Origin: Cylindrospermum stagnale PCC 7417
Lineage (GTDB): Bacteria; Cyanobacteriota; Cyanobacteriia; Cyanobacteriales; Nostocaceae
Assembly: GCF_000317535.1 (NCBI RefSeq)
Contig: NC_019757.1
Location: 6,650,501-6,714,500 of the forward strand
Direction: 5' to 3'
DNA: 64,000 bases
Of this stretch, positions 38,123-46,008 are shown in pieces; the stretch's first letter is position 1, and each line of letters begins with the position of its first letter. The notes below the pieces were generated by a model. The model made no database searches. It was given only the letters and a program-made list of their open reading frames with translations, and was not told the origin of the DNA. Both the position numbers and the translations under genes were made by a program.

Positions 38123-38611
38123 ATGTCTTGGCGGCAAGGGTTGGCATTATTTTTAGGGATTATTGTCTGGTGCCTGGCTGCTCCCGCACTGGCAGACTGG
38201 ACTCATCCGCTATCATTTAGCAATGCTGAGTTAGGAAGACAAGACTTTTCGGGTCAAAGCTTGCAAGCTGCTGAGTTTTCTAACGCCAATCTGGAACTAA
38301 CCAACTTTACAGGCGCTGACTTGCGGGGAGCCGTTTTAAGTGCTTCTGTAATGACAAAGGCGAATCTCCACGGGGCGGATTTAACTAATGCAATGGTTGA
38401 TCAGGTAAACTTGACTAGGGCAGACTTAAGTGATGCCGTTTTCATAGAAGCCCTTTTACTCCGCGCCATCTTTACTGATGTCAACATCGAAGGTGCAGAT
38501 TTCACCGATGCCATCTTGGATAGGGCGCAAGTCAAAGAACTCTGTGAAAAAGCCAGCGGCGTAAATTCTCAAACTGGCGTGCAAACTCGTGATTCTCTGG
38601 GATGTCGATGA
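38123..38611 (+). CDS. Secreted pentapeptide-repeat protein
   Basis: The 162-residue protein has a signal peptide (GLALFLGIIVWCLAAPALA, cleavage likely before residue 26) and then a run of pentapeptides such as ANLEL, ADLRG, ADLTN up to about residue 135. The tail has two cysteines, CEKASG and LGCR. This architecture is common among thylakoid-lumen or periplasmic pentapeptide proteins in cyanobacteria. Its stop codon overlaps the ATG of purK (ATGA at 38608-38611), indicating coupled translation. Confidence 0.88.
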   Translation: MSWRQGLALFLGIIVWCLAAPALADWTHPLSFSNAELGRQDFSGQSLQAAEFSNANLELTNFTGADLRGAVLSASVMTKANLHGADLTNAMVDQVNLTRADLSDAVFIEALLLRAIFTDVNIEGADFTDAILDRAQVKELCEKASGVNSQTGVQTRDSLGCR

Positions 38612-39786
38612 AACTTGTTGGTGTAATTGGTGGCGGGCAACTTGCCTGGATGATGGGAGATGCAGCGAAGAAGCTAGGATTAGAATTAGTAGTACAAACT
38701 CCTAGTAAAAACGATCCAGCTGTGTCCGTTGCTCAGGAAACAGTTTTCGCGGCAGTTGATGACGCCGACGCCACCAATGTTTTAGCCACAAAATGCGATG
38801 TCATCACCTTTGAAAATGAGTTTGTTAATTTAGATGCTTTATCAGTTCTAGAAGATCAAGGGGTTTGCTTTCGACCTAGATTGACAGCTTTAGCTCCCCT
38901 GCTAGATAAATACCACCAGCGCTGCTATTTACGGGATTTGGGATTGCCTGTTCCCAATTTTTTCGCCCTTGACCAACAGGAAGATATCAAATCTAAAATA
39001 GAACATCTAGGTTTTCCAGTCGTCTTAAAATCCCGACGCCACGGTTACGATGGTCAGGGGACTTTCATAATTCATGATTTAGCTAATTTGCAGTCAAAGC
39101 TCGATTTGAATACCATAAACCAAAAGCTAAGTCAACAACTGTTTTTATTAGAAGAATTTGTTCCCTTTGAAAGAGAACTGGCGGTAATTGCTGCGCGTTC
39201 TGTAACTGGGGAAGTTGTGATTTATCCCGTTGTCGAAACCCAGCAAGAACAACAGGTGTGTCGGCGGGTGATTGCACCAGCGGATATTACACCCGATCTA
39301 GCAGATGCAATTGAAGCGATCGCGCATACTTTATTAAATAACCTCCAAGTTGTGGGAGTTTTTGGCATTGAGCTATTTCTCACCGCCGATGGCAAAGTGC
39401 TGGTAAATGAAATTGCTCCCCGCACCCACAATTCTGGGCATTTTTCCCTTGACGCCTGTGAAACTTCCCAGTTTGAGCAACACCTGAGAGCCGTATCTGG
39501 TTTACCTTTAGGTAATCCCGCTTTGCAGTGCGCTGGTGCCGTGATGGTAAACCTCCTGGGGTATGAAAATTCTCACAGCGACTACCACAGTCAACGCCAA
39601 CAACTAGCAGAAATTCCCCACGCTCATGTCCACTGGTACTCTAAGACAGAATCTCGTCCTGGACGTAAGCTGGGACACGTAACCGTTTTGTTAGAGCAGC
39701 AAAACCAGGATACAGCGAATGCGTATGCCAACGGCGTCGGTGCAGCCATCTCCCAAACCATAGAATCTATCTGGTATCCAGGTTAA
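38608..39786 (+). CDS. purK: 5-(carboxyamino)imidazole ribonucleotide synthase PurK
   Basis: The 392-residue protein begins MKLVGVIGGGQLAWMM, the standard PurK start, so ATG 38608 is preferred to the ATG two codons upstream. The ATP-grasp fold is recognisable from PVVLKSRRHGYDGQGT, LLEEFVPFERELAVI, GVFGIELFLTADG and NEIAPRTHNSGH, the last being a purK hallmark. The enzyme converts AIR, ATP and bicarbonate to N5-CAIR in purine synthesis. It is followed at once by the putative 6S RNA gene, a gene order reported for cyanobacteria. Confidence 0.97.
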   Translation: MKLVGVIGGGQLAWMMGDAAKKLGLELVVQTPSKNDPAVSVAQETVFAAVDDADATNVLATKCDVITFENEFVNLDALSVLEDQGVCFRPRLTALAPLLDKYHQRCYLRDLGLPVPNFFALDQQEDIKSKIEHLGFPVVLKSRRHGYDGQGTFIIHDLANLQSKLDLNTINQKLSQQLFLLEEFVPFERELAVIAARSVTGEVVIYPVVETQQEQQVCRRVIAPADITPDLADAIEAIAHTLLNNLQVVGVFGIELFLTADGKVLVNEIAPRTHNSGHFSLDACETSQFEQHLRAVSGLPLGNPALQCAGAVMVNLLGYENSHSDYHSQRQQLAEIPHAHVHWYSKTESRPGRKLGHVTVLLEQQNQDTANAYANGVGAAISQTIESIWYPG

Positions 39787-39834
39787 ATTTCCCAGAAATT
39801 TTCCATATTAAACACACATCCTATTTTTGAAAGC

Positions 39835-39840
39835 TATAAT
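39835..39840 (+). promoter_or_regulatory. Consensus -10 box of the 6S-like RNA
   Basis: A perfect TATAAT lies 49 bp after the purK stop and about 7-9 bases before the likely RNA start near 39847. No good -35 box is evident. Confidence 0.6.
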
Positions 39841-39846
39841 GAGTTA

Positions 39847-40030
39847 GTTGCACTACGACGTTGGTGACTGCCTACAAGTTTTTTGATCTATGCCTTTAAT
39901 GACAAGGGAGCCAAAAATTTCTCGTGGCAGTATACCGGGCATGTACCCGGAAACTTTAAACGAGATACATCAGTTCCCACCTGGTTTAACCAGGTCATAA
40001 ACTTCGGCAAGACGGCGTCGCGGTGAACTC
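39847..40030 (+). ncRNA. ssrS: 6S RNA (cyanobacterial 6Sa type), putative
   Basis: A non-coding stretch of about 185 bases follows purK. The ends form a closing stem: CGACG (39856-39860) pairs with CGTCG (40016-40020), and TGCC (39869-39872) with GGCA (40006-40009). Inside are the hairpins CCGGG/CCCGG (39935-39950) and ACCTGG/CCAGGT (39979-39995), so the whole can fold as an interrupted rod with a central bubble, the shape of 6S RNA. A TATAAT box stands upstream, length fits cyanobacterial 6S RNA, and 6S next to purK is a known gene order. 6S RNA binds RNA polymerase holoenzyme by mimicking an open promoter. Ends are approximate. Confidence 0.75.
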
Positions 40031-40039
40031 AAAATTTTT

Positions 40040-40075
40040 AGCTCCCAAAGTTAACAAAAACTTGGGAGCTTTAAT
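40040..40075 (+). terminator. Terminator-like hairpin after 6S-like RNA
   Basis: AGCTCCCAA (40040-40048) pairs with TTGGGAGCT (40062-40070), a perfect nine-pair stem, followed by the AT-rich ttaatatt. It lies about 10 bases after the putative RNA end. Confidence 0.65.
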
Positions 40076-40323
40076 ATTAAACTCAGCAGAAGTTAGAGGA
40101 AATATCAGCCATCAAAAACTGGAAAATAGGTGGAATAAGCATTCTAGCTATAGTCATAAATTTATCAAATAACCTCAACCTAAAATTCCCAATCCAAAAA
40201 TGGATGCACAGTTAGTGATCCCCGCCCACGAAGACAAAATCTGTATAGATTGACTCTAATTGAAGTAAAATGGAGAGTTAGAATGGCAAGATTGCGTTAA
40301 ATTGTGGTTAAAACTACAAAAAA

Positions 40324-41589
40324 TTGTCACAACAACTAACTAATACCGTGTTTCCATCCTCGGTTGTCCAACTAGACAACGGTTTAACGTTTATTCATCA
40401 AGAAATTCCCACTACCCCTGTAGTTGTGGCGGATATTTGGGTGCGTGCTGGAGCTACCCTGGAGCCAGAACCGTGGTTTGGTATGGCCCACTTTTTAGAA
40501 CACATGATTTTTAAAGGTACAGCAACCTTACCCCCAGGGGTATTCGATCATAATATAGAAAATAGTGGTGGTGTGAGTAATGCCGCTACAAGCCATGATT
40601 ATGCCCATTACTCCCTCACGACAGCAGCTCCTTACTTAGTAGATACTCTGCCCCAATTGGGGGATATGTTGCTCAATGCGGCAATTCCTGAAGATGAATT
40701 TATCCGCGAGCGAGACGTGGTGCTAGAGGAAATCCGTGCTTGCTATGACGATCCTGACTGGATAGGATTCCAATCTCTCCTCAAGAGCGTCTATCACCGC
40801 CACCCTTACGGACGCTGTGTGCTGGGTACTGAAGAAGAACTAATGCAGCAGTCACCAGAAGCTATGCGCTGCTTTCACCGCGCCCACTACCAACCGGAAA
40901 ACATGACAGTAGTGATTGTCGGGGGAATTGCCCAACAGCCAGCTTGGGATTTGGTAAATCGCATATTTGCGGATTTTGCTACTCGCTCTGATTGTCCACA
41001 GTTTAAGAAGGAGCAAGAGCCAGTAATCTCAAGAGTTCGCCGCCACGAGTTGACTTTACCTCGGCTAGAGCAAGCGCGGTTAATGATGGCGTGGACAGCG
41101 CCAGGTGTACAAGAACTCCGCACATCCTATGGTTTAGAATTACTGTCGGTGTTACTAGCAGAAGGCCGGACTTCGCGCTTAGTGAGCGATTTGCGGGAAG
41201 AGAAGCAACTAGTTCAGGGAATTTGTAGTAATTTTTCCTTGCAACAGGAATCGAGTTTATTGACAATTACTGCCTGGTTGGAGCCTGAATATTTGGAGCG
41301 AGTTGAGTCTTTGATTTGCGCTCATTTGCAAGATTTGCAAACTACAAGTATTAGCGAGCCAGAACTTGCCCGCAGCCGTAGGGTGCTGTGTAATGAGTTT
41401 GCCTTTTCTACGGAAACACCACATCAACTCACTGGGCTTTATGGTTACTATAATACGATCGCCAAAGCGGAATTAGCCTTAACCTATCCCCAGGAAATTC
41501 TGTCTTTTAATCCCCAAGAACTGCAAAAATTAGCTAAACAGTATCTTTCACCGCAAAATTACGCTGTTACCATACTGAAACCAAGTTAG
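40324..41589 (+). CDS. M16 family zinc peptidase, catalytic subunit
   Basis: The 421-residue protein begins at a TTG (40324) with MSQQLTN and has the inverted zinc site HFLEH at residues 56-60 followed by the downstream glutamate in RDVVLEEI, the signature of active M16 (pitrilysin/processing-peptidase) enzymes. The C-terminal homologous half carries the Arg/Tyr-type RLVSDLREEKQLVQGI segment. No signal peptide is seen. The next gene encodes a partner that has lost the zinc site, so the two most likely form a heterodimer. Substrate is unknown. Confidence 0.93.
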   Translation: MSQQLTNTVFPSSVVQLDNGLTFIHQEIPTTPVVVADIWVRAGATLEPEPWFGMAHFLEHMIFKGTATLPPGVFDHNIENSGGVSNAATSHDYAHYSLTTAAPYLVDTLPQLGDMLLNAAIPEDEFIRERDVVLEEIRACYDDPDWIGFQSLLKSVYHRHPYGRCVLGTEEELMQQSPEAMRCFHRAHYQPENMTVVIVGGIAQQPAWDLVNRIFADFATRSDCPQFKKEQEPVISRVRRHELTLPRLEQARLMMAWTAPGVQELRTSYGLELLSVLLAEGRTSRLVSDLREEKQLVQGICSNFSLQQESSLLTITAWLEPEYLERVESLICAHLQDLQTTSISEPELARSRRVLCNEFAFSTETPHQLTGLYGYYNTIAKAELALTYPQEILSFNPQELQKLAKQYLSPQNYAVTILKPS

Positions 41590-41613
41590 TCATTAGTCAT
41601 TAGTCATTAGTCA
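41586..41613. repeat. Heptamer tandem repeat (STRR type)
   Basis: TTAGTCA is repeated four times in tandem just at the end of the first M16 gene and into the gap. Such short tandemly repeated repetitive sequences are known in heterocystous cyanobacteria; the reverse complement of the same unit recurs at 56258-56303. Confidence 0.8.
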
Positions 41614-41668
41614 AACAGGTCATTAGCTAAGGACTTTTGAACCTTTAACCTTGAACTCTAAATTAATA

Positions 41669-42940
41669 ATGCAAACTGTAGTTAATTCTTTATCTCCAAT
41701 AAATCGCACCGTATTGGACAACGGCATTGTCTTACTGGTGGCAGAAAATCCGGCTGCGGATATCGTAGCAGCGCGGGTTTTTGTTCGTGCCGGTAGTTGT
41801 CACGAAAACCGGGAGCAGGCGGGGTTGGCGCATTTGCTGTCAGCAGTGATGACCAAGGGCTGTGATGGACTATCTAGCTGGGAAATTGCCGAAAAAGTCG
41901 AGTCTGTGGGGGCGAGTTTGAGTGCAGATACTGGCACTGATTATTTTTTGCTGTCTTTAAAGACAGTAACTGCTGATTTTGTCGAAATTCTAGCATTGGC
42001 GGGGCTGCTTTTGCGATCGCCAACATTTCCCGAAGCCCAAGTCGAACTAGAACGGCGGCTAGCACTACAAGATATTCGCTCCCAAAAAGAGCAACCCTTT
42101 AATATTGCCTTTGAGCAAATGCGGCAGGTAATGTACCAAAATCATCCCTATGCCATGTCGGTATTGGGAAATGAAACAACCATTAGCCGCTTAACTCGTG
42201 CAGACTTAGTGCAATATCACCAAACTCATTTCCGGCCGGATAATGTGGTAATTAGTATTGCTGGACGAATCACACCCCCAGAAGCACTGGCACTAGTAAC
42301 AAAAGTTTTTGGTGATTGGCAAGCCCCCGCACAACCACTGCCAATCCTAGATTTACCCTCCATTCTTGTACAACCGCAACAGTGCCTCAAGCCCATAAAT
42401 ACACAGCAATCAATTATTATGCTGGGTTATATGGGACCAGCAGTGAATTCTCCTGACTACGCCCCCCTGAAGTTACTCTCTACCTATTTGGGTAATGGGC
42501 TTTCTAGTCGCTTGTTTGTCGAATTACGAGAAAAGCGGGGCTTGGCTTATGAAGTATCCGCAATTTACTCAACTAGGCTATTTCCTGCCTCATTTGTGGT
42601 TTACATGGGTACAGCGCCCGAAAATACCAGCATTGCGCTTCAAGGACTGCGGCAAGAAGTCGAACTATTGTGTACTACAGAGGTATCAGCAAGCGCCTTT
42701 GAAGCAGCTAAGAACAAAATCCTGGGACAGTATGCCTTGGGTAAACAAACTAACGGGCAAATTGCTCAGATATATGGCTGGTATGAAACTTTGGGTTTAG
42801 GAATAGAATTTGATAGCAAGTTTCAAGAACTTATTGCCAGTGTAAGTGTATCGGATGCTATGACAGCAGCTAGCCGATATTTACAGGAGCCATATTTGTC
42901 TTTAGTTGGTCAAGAGGAAGCAATTAATAGTTACCAGTAA
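41669..42940 (+). CDS. M16 family peptidase, non-catalytic partner
   Basis: I choose ATG 41669 (423 residues, MQTVVNSLSP) over a TTG six codons upstream. The protein aligns in layout with the preceding M16 gene, but the HxxEH motif is replaced by HLLSA in the corresponding place, so zinc binding is lost. The C-terminal RLFVELREKRGLAYEVSAIY segment, which contributes substrate-binding residues in M16 dimers, is well conserved. This catalytic/non-catalytic gene pairing is common in bacteria. Confidence 0.92.
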   Translation: MQTVVNSLSPINRTVLDNGIVLLVAENPAADIVAARVFVRAGSCHENREQAGLAHLLSAVMTKGCDGLSSWEIAEKVESVGASLSADTGTDYFLLSLKTVTADFVEILALAGLLLRSPTFPEAQVELERRLALQDIRSQKEQPFNIAFEQMRQVMYQNHPYAMSVLGNETTISRLTRADLVQYHQTHFRPDNVVISIAGRITPPEALALVTKVFGDWQAPAQPLPILDLPSILVQPQQCLKPINTQQSIIMLGYMGPAVNSPDYAPLKLLSTYLGNGLSSRLFVELREKRGLAYEVSAIYSTRLFPASFVVYMGTAPENTSIALQGLRQEVELLCTTEVSASAFEAAKNKILGQYALGKQTNGQIAQIYGWYETLGLGIEFDSKFQELIASVSVSDAMTAASRYLQEPYLSLVGQEEAINSYQ

Positions 42941-43095
42941 TCTCTGGCTATATCTATCTATAGAAATTCACAACACGGCGAGTGCTCCACGTTATCGCAC
43001 TAGCTGGTAATATTAGCATCAGAAGATTCCTCCTCTAATTCTGTCAGTAACCCAGGTCTAAAGACACGCTCGTTTCCCACTTACCGAGTATTTCT

Positions 43096-43995
43096 ATGAA
43101 AGGTAGCCTGAAAGCAAGTATCTTGAAAGACTTGAGCGCAAATCAGTTTGATTGGTTACTCCTGTTCTGTGCAACACCTCTGCTCATTGGCTACGCTGCT
43201 AAAGTATCGATGGCAGCACCGCAACAAATTGCCCAGGTAACAGCCGCAGGTAGCATTAACCGCCCTACCCTGACAGTTGGTAGTCAAGGAGAACGTGTAT
43301 CTGAACTCCAAGCAGCTCTGAAACTGTTGGGCTTTTATCCAGGTACAGTAAATGGTATTTATAACGAGACTACAGCCAATGCTGTTTCCCAGTTCAAGCA
43401 AGCAGCGGGCTTAATTCCAGATGGCGTTGTTGATGGTATCACTTGGCAAAGACTTTTCCCCAGCGAACTGATAGTTACATCAACTACAAAACCTAACTCG
43501 GCAACAGGTTTTCCTGTTAGCACCATGTCAAGTAATGTCCCCAAGGTTAAGCCTTCCTCTGAACCAAGACCAGCTAACCCAAAACAGACGACAATTCCCA
43601 GGAATCAGACAACGGTACGCACTCAGCCAACGGTACGCACTCAGCCAACGGTACGCACTCAGCCAACGGTACGCACTCAGACAACAGTACGCACTCAGCC
43701 AACTCCTCGGACTGGGCAAACTCCCGGTGTTCAATATACCTCAGATGGATTGCCGATTTTGCGTTTAGGGATGCGTGGTTCTGAAGTTGTCCAGTTACAA
43801 GCACAACTGCAAAAGCTGGGTTTTCTCAAAGGTGGTGTAGATGGAGACTTTGGTGCGACAACCGATGCCGCAGTGAAAGCTGCCCAAGCACGCTATGGAT
43901 TAGAAGCTGACGGCGTAGTTGGTGGTTCTACTTGGCAGGCTCTTTTGCAGCGATCGCGAACAGCGGGGCGTAGCCCATCGCCAACTCAGCGTTAG
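43096..43995 (+). CDS. Peptidoglycan-binding protein with two PG_binding_1 domains
   Basis: The 299-residue protein has an N-terminal hydrophobic segment (LLLFCATPLLIGYAAKVSMA) acting as signal or anchor. Two peptidoglycan-binding repeats follow: residues about 60-120 (GERVSELQAALKLLGF, IYNETTANAVSQFK) and about 222-290 (GSEVVQLQAQLQKLGF, FGATTDAAVKAAQ). Between them is a Pro/Thr/Arg linker with five copies of RTQPTV encoded by an 18-bp minisatellite. The last 15 residues come from a dispersed repeat. No catalytic domain is present, so the protein is likely a cell-wall adaptor. Confidence 0.9.
   Translation: MKGSLKASILKDLSANQFDWLLLFCATPLLIGYAAKVSMAAPQQIAQVTAAGSINRPTLTVGSQGERVSELQAALKLLGFYPGTVNGIYNETTANAVSQFKQAAGLIPDGVVDGITWQRLFPSELIVTSTTKPNSATGFPVSTMSSNVPKVKPSSEPRPANPKQTTIPRNQTTVRTQPTVRTQPTVRTQPTVRTQTTVRTQPTPRTGQTPGVQYTSDGLPILRLGMRGSEVVQLQAQLQKLGFLKGGVDGDFGATTDAAVKAAQARYGLEADGVVGGSTWQALLQRSRTAGRSPSPTQR
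43606..43701 (+). repeat. 18-bp minisatellite inside the PG-binding gene
   Basis: The unit CAGCCAACGGTACGCACT is repeated in tandem about five times with small changes and encodes the RTQPTV linker. All six frames stay open here. Copy number is expected to vary between strains. Confidence 0.9.
43950..43982 (+). repeat. GCGATCGC...GGGGCGTAGCCCATCGC dispersed repeat
   Basis: A GCGATCGC octamer is followed by GGGGCGTAGCCCATCGC. The same arrangement occurs at about 60249-60279. The repeat here lies inside the 3' end of the PG-binding gene and supplies its final codons. Confidence 0.75.
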
Positions 43996-44039
43996 GCTGA
44001 TACAAATATTTGTTCACAAATAAGGCTAGTTGATGGCGC

Positions 44040-44064
44040 TGTAGCCGATTTTTTTCGTGCTACA
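44040..44064 (+). terminator. Hairpin after PG-binding gene
   Basis: TGTAGC (44040-44045) and GCTACA (44059-44064) enclose a T7-containing loop. The stem is short and no T-tract follows, so it is only a weak candidate. Confidence 0.3.
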
Positions 44065-44116
44065 CCACCTGTATAGTGGAATAATTTAAACTTCCTATGT
44101 AATTTCTCTAAAGCGT

Positions 44117-44470
44117 ATGAAACACTTTTTATTAACTTGGCTCGGTACTGCGGTAGCATTGTTGATCACCGCTCAAATTGTTCCGGGATTCATTCTCACG
44201 ACTTTCCAGGCGGCCCTTGTTGCGGCAATAGTCATCGGTTTGGTGAATGCGTTTATTCGTCCCATTTTGCGGATTTTGTCGTTTCCAATTACCTTAATCA
44301 CCTTTGGTTTATTTACATTGGTGATCAACGCCTTAACTCTTTGGCTGGCTAGTGGACTGACTCCTGGTTCTGGGTTTGAGATTAAGGGCTTTTTGCCTGC
44401 TTTTTTGGGTTCAATTGTGCTATCGATTGTTTCTAGCATCATTAACTATTTTCTCAGGGTGGTTGAATAG
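44117..44470 (+). CDS. Holin-like superfamily IV small membrane protein
   Basis: The 117-residue protein consists of four hydrophobic segments (about residues 4-21, 29-50, 56-78, 90-113) with the conserved VNAFIRPILRILSFPIT between the second and third. This is the phage-holin/YvlD-like family found in most cyanobacteria. Despite the family name there is no phage context; a housekeeping membrane role is probable. Its stop lies 7 bp from the stop of the convergent gene. Confidence 0.85.
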   Translation: MKHFLLTWLGTAVALLITAQIVPGFILTTFQAALVAAIVIGLVNAFIRPILRILSFPITLITFGLFTLVINALTLWLASGLTPGSGFEIKGFLPAFLGSIVLSIVSSIINYFLRVVE

Positions 44471-44477
44471 TAGTCTG

Positions 44478-45008
44478 TCAGAGTGATGTAGAGATGTTAC
44501 ATGCAACTTGATTTGTGCTTTGGGCAACAGCTATCGTCACTACCCCTGCTTGTCCTGGTAAGCGAAAAATTTGTTTAGGAACCAATATTAACTCTAATCC
44601 CTCTATTGTTTTTCCTACAAAAGATGACTCTAGGGGGATTAGTCGAGAAGCGGCAAGAATAGCGGCTGCCTCGGCAACGCTGGGGGTTCCGACTGTTTTT
44701 TCAATGATTTTGGCAGGGTTAGGAACCCAGACAGCGCTGAGTATTTCTGCCGAAAAGGTTTTTAAAGGTAAATTGTATAAGTGGCAAAGTTCCACTAAAC
44801 CAGCTTCTGAGGCTTTAGAGTCGATAGTGGCAATACCTGCGATCGCTTCCAGCGGGCGTTTCGCCATCGCACTATGCACAAGCTGATATTCTTCAAAGAC
44901 TTGCTCAATAGCCTTTTCAATTAACTGCCGTGAAGTTCCTCTTTGACAACCAATTCCCACCCATAAAAGCCGTGGTTCTAACGGTAATTGTAGAATTTGC
45001 TCATTCAC
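44478..45008 (-). CDS. CbiG C-terminal/CobE-like cobalamin-pathway protein
   Basis: The 176-residue protein begins around LLWVGIGCQRGTS and contains ATIDSKASEAGL, FSAEIL and VGTPSVAEAAAIL. These are the hallmarks of the C-terminal domain of CbiG, which also exists alone as CobE. CbiG opens the delta-lactone of the cobalt-precorrin-5A in the anaerobic B12 pathway; the function of the C-terminal domain alone is less clear. No other cob/cbi gene is present in the window. The C-terminus (CNISTSL) runs into a palindrome-like repeat core near 44490-44510. Confidence 0.8.
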   Translation of the reverse strand: MNEQILQLPLEPRLLWVGIGCQRGTSRQLIEKAIEQVFEEYQLVHSAMAKRPLEAIAGIATIDSKASEAGLVELCHLYNLPLKTFSAEILSAVWVPNPAKIIEKTVGTPSVAEAAAILAASRLIPLESSFVGKTIEGLELILVPKQIFRLPGQAGVVTIAVAQSTNQVACNISTSL

Positions 45009-45205
45009 AAAAGGATTTTTATTTAGAATTTTTATTTAGGATTCTTCCGGATACCTGAAAAGTTCACAAATTCAACCTATGGGATGAGTTATTTTGGTTG
45101 AAGTTTTCTATGATACATTAAAATTGCTAATTACAATACTTTTCCTAGAAATGAAAAACGATATATTTTGGACATCTAGCACAGTAGGAAATGCCAAGGG
45201 GGATA

Positions 45206-45263
45206 CAAGGTAAAAAGTAAAGGGTAAATTTGCTTCTTCATTTTTACTTTATTTCTACCCTTG
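45206..45263. repeat. 58-bp imperfect inverted repeat
   Basis: CAAGG at 45206 pairs with CCTTG at 45259-45263, and the AAAGTAAA and TTTACTTT segments inside pair with bulges. It resembles a small MITE or an sRNA hairpin. Confidence 0.55.
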
Positions 45264-45304
45264 TGGCGCAAGCTGTTCGTCTTGGTATTTTCGATTTTTC
45301 CTAT

Positions 45305-45344
45305 CTCCGTCGTAGCAAGATAATAACAGTTACGGCGGAGTTTT
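45305..45344 (+). terminator. Orphan hairpin with T-tract
   Basis: CTCCGTCGTA (45305-45314) pairs with TACGGCGGAG (45331-45340) over ten positions with one G-U pair, followed by TTTT. It has no plus-strand protein gene within 800 bp upstream, so it may end a small RNA starting in the intergenic region. Confidence 0.55.
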
Positions 45345-45510
45345 GCTAACTAAATATGGCTAAAAATTTCATGTCTATATTTGCTTATTTTATATTTTTT
45401 ATCTCTTAGGTAATGGTGCAAACGGCTATGTGTTAGAAGGCATACAAGGTTATGACATTCCTAATTAAAGAATTGTGACTTATAGCGTTTCCCTATCAAG
45501 TGAAGTACAC

Positions 45511-45617
45511 TTTACAGCTTGAGTGCGATTTTCAGGTAAATAGACCACACGGTAGGGGAACAGCAGTGCTGTGCCCCTACGACAGATGTGGTTCAAATAG
45601 ATGAAAACTGCTGTAAA
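45511..45617. mobile_element. MITE-like palindromic element, copy 1
   Basis: The 107-bp element starts TTTACAGC and ends GCTGTAAA. Nested arms are TTTTCA/TGAAAA, ACCACA/TGTGGT and GTAGGGG/CCCCTAC with ACAGCA/TGCTGT at the tip. The terminal segments match those of the element at 60336-60417 (reverse orientation), whereas the centre differs. It contains no gene, so any mobility would be in trans. Confidence 0.75.
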
Positions 45618-45946
45618 AAGCGAAAATCTTGATCTACAAAATTTTGATGTACCTCATTAGCTTGGGAAAGGCTATAGCAATTGTGAGGAAGCCATGCCAG
45701 CTTTACTAAATTATGAAAAAAGGATTGTTTATCCTTCCCGTTACCACTTCCCTGTAAAGGGATTAGGCTATTTCTAAGAGGATGTTTTAAAAGTAGTTGG
45801 CTGTAATTTTAGGCACTTAGTTAACCACCCTTGAAAAGGGGGGGGGGAACGAACTCAAAGTCCCCTTTTTAAGAGACATTTAGAGGGATCTAAAAAATCC
45901 AAAATCTAAAATTAAATGACTTGCCCCTGACTTGATTGCTGGGGTC

Positions 45947-45977
45947 AATCTAAAATCTAAAATCTAAAATCCAAAAT
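45947..45977. repeat. AATCTAA-type heptamer tandem repeat
   Basis: Successive AATCTAA units (with one AATCCAA) lie just beyond the 3' end of the ankyrin gene. It is another short tandem repeat of the kind common in heterocystous cyanobacteria. Confidence 0.7.
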
Positions 45978-46008
45978 TGTTTGACAATAACCAATGCCCA
46001 ACTTACAG

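Larger units (their letters stand above)
45009..46008. other. 1-kb non-coding region rich in small repeats
   Basis: No coding frame was recognised. The region holds a 58-bp imperfect inverted repeat (45206-45263), a strong hairpin with T4 (45305-45344), a MITE-like element (45511-45617), a G-run at about 45838-45847 and a CTAAAAT-type heptamer repeat (45947-45977). It looks like a landing zone for non-coding repeats. Confidence 0.7.

Noticed and set aside
43528-43804. Several overlapping open frames over the minisatellite on both strands
   Set aside because: An 18-bp repeat lacks stops in all frames; only the frame with two PG-binding domains is a plausible gene.
44117-44470. Holin-like gene as sign of a prophage
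   Set aside because: No endolysin, structural or integrase gene is near, and this membrane family is common in cyanobacterial chromosomes.
44515-44886. Plus-strand frame opposite the CbiG-like gene
   Set aside because: The minus strand carries the recognisable CbiG motifs; the plus-strand peptide does not.
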